Source: UBA1573 sp034005165 (lineage in GTDB: Bacteria > Pseudomonadota > Alphaproteobacteria > Micavibrionales > Micavibrionaceae). From it: 64,000 nt of DNA. The DNA is taken from NCBI GenBank assembly GCA_034005165.1, contig JAVEVE010000001.1:691534-755533 (forward strand). Reading direction: 5' to 3'. This document shows, piece after piece, positions 61,233 to 64,000 of this stretch. The translations under genes were made by a program, and so were the position numbers. The number at the start of each line of letters is the position of its first letter. Position 1 is the stretch's first letter. The notes under the pieces are model-generated. The model worked only from the letters and a program-made list of their open reading frames with translations, ran no database searches and was not told the DNA's origin.

Positions 61233-61625
61233 ATGTTGACACTATTCGGACGTTGGCTCAAAGGCCTGATCGTAGGCTGGTTGATGGCCTTTATTTTCTT
61301 CCTGATTAAACGCGCGCTCCAACGCGCATTCGGGGATGTTGCAGCAATGCGGCAAGCCGGAACACAAAACGACCCCAGCCGAGCCGCAAATCACAGCAGC
61401 ACTTCAGACATTATCGAGACAATCTGGATTGGAATGAGCTCCGACCAATTACGCATGACATTCGGCGCACCGACATCAAAAGAAAAATTATCTTTTACGC
61501 AGGAAAATTGGATCTACCAGAAATGGCAAGGGCGAGATACTCCCACAAAAGTCACGCTTGAAAACAACAGAGTGACATCTTGGGAGGAGCTCCCGCCGCC
61601 GCAAATCACAGCCTTAAATAGCTAG
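61233..61625 (+). CDS. Membrane-anchored protein with BamE/SmpA-like domain
   Basis: A 130-residue protein with an N-terminal membrane segment (LIVGWLMAFIFFLIKRAL) and, after a short polar linker, a segment like the BamE/OmlA fold: ETIWIGMSSDQLRMTFGAPTSKEKLSFTQENWIYQKWQGRDTPTKVTLENNRVTSWE. The fold match is by pattern (IxxGMSxxQVxxxxGxP). It lacks the lipobox of BamE itself, so it is not the Bam complex subunit. It is 46 bases after lepA on the same strand. Confidence 0.6.
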   Translation: MLTLFGRWLKGLIVGWLMAFIFFLIKRALQRAFGDVAAMRQAGTQNDPSRAANHSSTSDIIETIWIGMSSDQLRMTFGAPTSKEKLSFTQENWIYQKWQGRDTPTKVTLENNRVTSWEELPPPQITALNS

Positions 61626-61627
61626 GA

Positions 61628-61873
61628 CTACTCTTTAGGGGCATCACATGCGCCACCGCCACAACAGGCCCCCTTTTTCTCTCCTTCACAAACTGTGCTG
61701 AGTTTTAGCGGGCAATAAAGCGGGCAGAAGCCCATAGCAGCCGTTGCAAGAGGAATAAGGCCGATCAGCCCCAAATAGTGCGCATCCCCTTCTAGGACGA
61801 AAAATAAGGACAATAAGGCCAATCCAGCGACAACCCGAACAATCCGATCAATTTTTCCGACATTCTGTTTCAT
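61628..61873 (-). CDS. DUF2892 membrane protein with cysteine-rich tail
   Basis: An 81-residue protein from ATG 61873, which follows AAAGGAGATATAT; 36 earlier codons in the frame are excluded. KQNVGKIDRIVRVVAGLALLSLFF and YLGLIGLIPLATAAMGFCPLYCPLKL are the two membrane segments of the DUF2892/YgaP-type family. The tail CEGEKKGACCGGGACDAPKE carries four cysteines, in addition to two in the second membrane segment (CPLYC); it may bind metal. It converges on the preceding gene with a 2-base gap. Confidence 0.75.
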   Translation of the reverse strand: MKQNVGKIDRIVRVVAGLALLSLFFVLEGDAHYLGLIGLIPLATAAMGFCPLYCPLKLSTVCEGEKKGACCGGGACDAPKE

Positions 61874-62021
61874 ATATATCTCCTTTACCCTCGGGGCAAA
61901 AACATTAAGAAAAAATAATATGGCACAATTGGGGAAACTCTCAAGGCCGAAAAAGTCCGGAAACAAAAAAACAGGCGACAAAACCTAATATTTTGTCGCA
62001 CTACAGGATCTAACGGAAAAA

Positions 62022-62207
62022 TTATGGAGAAAGATATCCGGACAGATCAGCAAACATCGCAACAATATTTCCGCCCAGCGCCCACACAGCCGCAGAAATT
62101 GCCAAAGCAATCCCCGCCGCCATCAGGCCATACTCTATAGCGGTTGCGCCATCATCCTGAGTAACCCAACGTCCCAAACTTTTTTTAATAATACAAACCA
62201 AGGCCAT
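62022..62207 (-). CDS. Flp-family type IVb pilin
   Basis: A 61-residue prepilin. The processing site and pilin signature are plain: DDGATAIEYGLMAAGIALAISAAVW, to be cut after Gly by a TadV/PilD-type peptidase, leaving an Ala/Thr N-terminus with the family Glu-Tyr pair. The mature part ends in DLSGYLSP. Flp pilins are assembled by tad/cpa machinery for adhesion. No tad genes are in the window, so the gene is an orphan here. Confidence 0.88.
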   Translation of the reverse strand: MALVCIIKKSLGRWVTQDDGATAIEYGLMAAGIALAISAAVWALGGNIVAMFADLSGYLSP

Positions 62208-62296
62208 CTACGTACCCTTTCTAGGTCAATTATACCTTAGCATCTTTTACGAATTCTTTAAAAAAGATAAAAATGGGACTATATCGGTAAAACCTA

Positions 62297-63775
62297 TTAC
62301 TGGACGATATCTTCTGCGGCAGCCTTTGTCTGATTTAAAGAGGAGATAACATCCTCAACGGCATTCAGGATATTTGCCAAGCTGGAATTAACTTCATTCA
62401 CAGCCTGAGACGCACTCTGCATATTGGATGACATGTCCTGAGCAACGGCACTTTGCTCTTCAACAGCCCCCGCAACAACTGTCACAAACCCCTTCGCCTG
62501 ATCAATCGACATGCTTATCTCTTGCAACCCGCCCGCGACGACAGAGACAACCTCCTGAATATTGTTGATTTCCGCGCCGATCTTATTAGTTGCCTCACCG
62601 ACTTGGGACGCCAGATTTTTAACTTCCGATGCCACAACAGCGAACCCCTTACCGGCTTCCCCTGCGCGTGCAGCCTCAATGGTCGCGTTCAAAGACAGAA
62701 GATTAACTTGTTCAGCAATTTTCTGGATCAGTCCGACAATACCGTTCATCGCCTGAGCAGCTTCCAGCAACTTGCCCGTTTCATTTCCTGTTTCAACAAC
62801 CTTTTCGTAGGCTATACCCGTCGCCATTGACGATTTGCTCATACTTTGGGAAATCTCGACGACAGAAGCATGCAGCTCTTCAGATCCCGCTGCAACTGTC
62901 TGAACATTGGTTGCGGTTTGGTTTGCCCCTCCGGATGCAGAAGTTGTCTGAATGCTCACAATACTCACAGCATCCTCAATTTTCCGCAGATACGTCATCA
63001 TGCTGGCCTTAATCTGGCGCAACTGCTCAATATTTTTTGAAATATTCGTTGCAAATTTTACAACCTTATAAACATTCCCATTTGGGTCATAAATCGGGTT
63101 ATAAGACGCCTCAATCCAGACTTCCTTACCGCCTTTCCCGATACGTTTATATTGGGCGGCCTGAAACTTGCCAGCACGCAAATCCTCCCAGAAGATCTTG
63201 TATTCAGCACTTTCGCGATAATCCGGTTCAACAAACATGCTATGGTGCTTCCCCTTGACCTCATCAAGAGAATATCCCAATGTTTTGAGAAAATTTTCAT
63301 TCGCAGTGATGATTGTTCCATCAAGATTGAATTCAATGGTTGCCTGTGACCTATCAACGGCATTCAATCGCCCTTGCATATCATAAAATTCGAGAGTCTT
63401 CTCGGTAATATCCGTTGCAAACTTGATAATTTTAAAAACTTTGCCTGATTTATCAAGAACAGGATTATAAGACGCCTCGATCCAGACCTCACGGCCACCT
63501 TTCGCGAAACGCTTGAACTGCGCCGCTTGAAATTTCCCGGCACGTAGATGATCCCAAAAACTCTTATACTCTTGGCTATTCCTATAGTCTCGATCAACAA
63601 ACATACTATGATGCTGACCTTTGATTTCTTCCAAAGAATACCCCATAACATTCAGAAAATTAGTATTCGCCGTAATAATAGTTCCGTCTGGTTGGAACTC
63701 AATAATCGCTTGAGAATTACTTAAAGCCTGAAAGACAGATTCCATATCTTGATTTTTATTAGCTGCAAATAGCAC
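62297..63775 (-). CDS. Cytosolic chemoreceptor with two PAS domains
   Basis: A 492-residue methyl-accepting protein. The start is GTG at 63775, seven bases after CAGGAG. Two PAS domains (about 15-120 and 137-242) are near copies: each has TIITAN, GYSL, KG-HHSMFV, EYK-FW, LRAGKFQAAQ and KGG-EVWIEASYNP, ending in KFAT. The signalling domain follows, with the hairpin tip AEQVNLLSLNATIEAARAGEAGKGFAVVASEVKNLA near residue 365. There is no membrane segment or HAMP domain, so it must sense an internal signal, for example redox state or a bound cofactor. It is the only receptor in the window and probably works with the che operon at 44567-50377. Confidence 0.93.
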   Translation of the reverse strand: MLFAANKNQDMESVFQALSNSQAIIEFQPDGTIITANTNFLNVMGYSLEEIKGQHHSMFVDRDYRNSQEYKSFWDHLRAGKFQAAQFKRFAKGGREVWIEASYNPVLDKSGKVFKIIKFATDITEKTLEFYDMQGRLNAVDRSQATIEFNLDGTIITANENFLKTLGYSLDEVKGKHHSMFVEPDYRESAEYKIFWEDLRAGKFQAAQYKRIGKGGKEVWIEASYNPIYDPNGNVYKVVKFATNISKNIEQLRQIKASMMTYLRKIEDAVSIVSIQTTSASGGANQTATNVQTVAAGSEELHASVVEISQSMSKSSMATGIAYEKVVETGNETGKLLEAAQAMNGIVGLIQKIAEQVNLLSLNATIEAARAGEAGKGFAVVASEVKNLASQVGEATNKIGAEINNIQEVVSVVAGGLQEISMSIDQAKGFVTVVAGAVEEQSAVAQDMSSNMQSASQAVNEVNSSLANILNAVEDVISSLNQTKAAAEDIVQ

Positions 63776-63932
63776 TCTACTCTCCTGAAACGTTGCATAC
63801 CAAGACTATTATGGCCATCTGACCAGCTTCTCATTTTATTTCGACAAGGTAACATTACATGATGACCAGTTACGTGGTCAACCCCCATTATTGAGTCCAG
63901 GATTTAAGTGAATCTTTTGGTCCTGATGAGGG

Positions 63933-63978
63933 CATGAAGGAAGGGGCTGGAGCGTAAGCGAAGGCCCCTTCCTTCATG
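63933..63978. repeat. Perfect 15-bp inverted repeat
   Basis: CATGAAGGAAGGGGC (63933-63947) and its exact complement (63964-63978) flank a 16-base loop, TGGAGCGTAAGCGAAG. A hairpin this strong between the receptor gene and the window edge may be a terminator of a gene beyond the edge, a REP-like element or the end of an insertion sequence. Confidence 0.7.
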
Positions 63979-64000
63979 GGGGGCTTCGTTCTGGTGAGAG

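Noticed and set aside
1..64000. CRISPR array
   Set aside because: No regularly spaced direct repeats and no cas gene were seen.

Overview
The window is a stretch of chromosome from a Gram-negative alphaproteobacterium of moderate G+C content. The evidence is direct homology: a three-gene cytochrome bc1 operon (Rieske, cytochrome b, cytochrome c1), a UvrA whose first zinc knuckle has the alphaproteobacterial CPVSG form, a TrcR/DUF1013 cell-cycle regulator, DUF1192 and DUF465 proteins, an NDUFAF5-like protein, BdhA, and a comF-grxC-nitrilase gene order. A cytosolic chemotaxis receptor, an Flp-type pilin and many large lineage-specific proteins would suit a Micavibrio-like lineage. That placement is inference, since no rRNA is present.

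Layout. Positions 1-3786 hold the 3' part of uvrA and a convergent CgeB-type glycosyltransferase. Positions 3880-9860 look like a decaying integrated element. It runs from the 5' half of a tRNA-Leu, past short direct repeats and a DnaA-box-like site, a PrmC-like methyltransferase preceded in frame by a TPNY-repeat mini-protein, a frameshifted XRE regulator and three unrecognised proteins, to an intact tRNA-Leu(CAA) and the C-terminal remnant of a tyrosine recombinase. Positions 9840-14260 hold dsbB, small membrane proteins, an HNH nuclease and unknowns. Positions 14260-19790 carry an esterase, an LpxR-type lipid A deacylase, an FTR1 iron permease behind a Fur-box-like palindrome, gluQ and kup.

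Positions 19790-30500 carry a HerA-like ATPase, nitrilase-grxC-comF, two SAM-methyltransferase-type proteins in tandem (one very long, one NDUFAF5-like without a recognisable glycine-rich motif), bdhA, trcR and small conserved proteins. Positions 30690-42740 are mostly housekeeping: Na/Pi symporter, DUF924, bc1 operon, trmL, hemF, CCA transferase, smpB, dapA and a soluble lytic transglycosylase.

Positions 42840-50380 form a signalling block: a NarL-type regulator, a sensorless histidine kinase, then cheA-cheW-cheY-cheB-cheR. CheA is a hybrid with two CheW-like domains and a C-terminal receiver. purH follows, with its ribosome binding site in the loop of a hairpin. A soluble double-PAS chemoreceptor at the far end (62297-63775) is a plausible input to this pathway.

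Positions 52100-59310 are the best candidate for an undescribed system. Five consecutive same-strand genes encode a protein with two peptidoglycan-binding-like motifs, a protein with an EF-hand-like loop, a further unknown, a 688-residue coiled-coil protein with one membrane segment, and a membrane-anchored lytic transglycosylase. Together they suggest a cell-envelope structure that must pass or remodel peptidoglycan. The window closes with lepA, small membrane proteins, an Flp pilin, the chemoreceptor and a strong inverted repeat.
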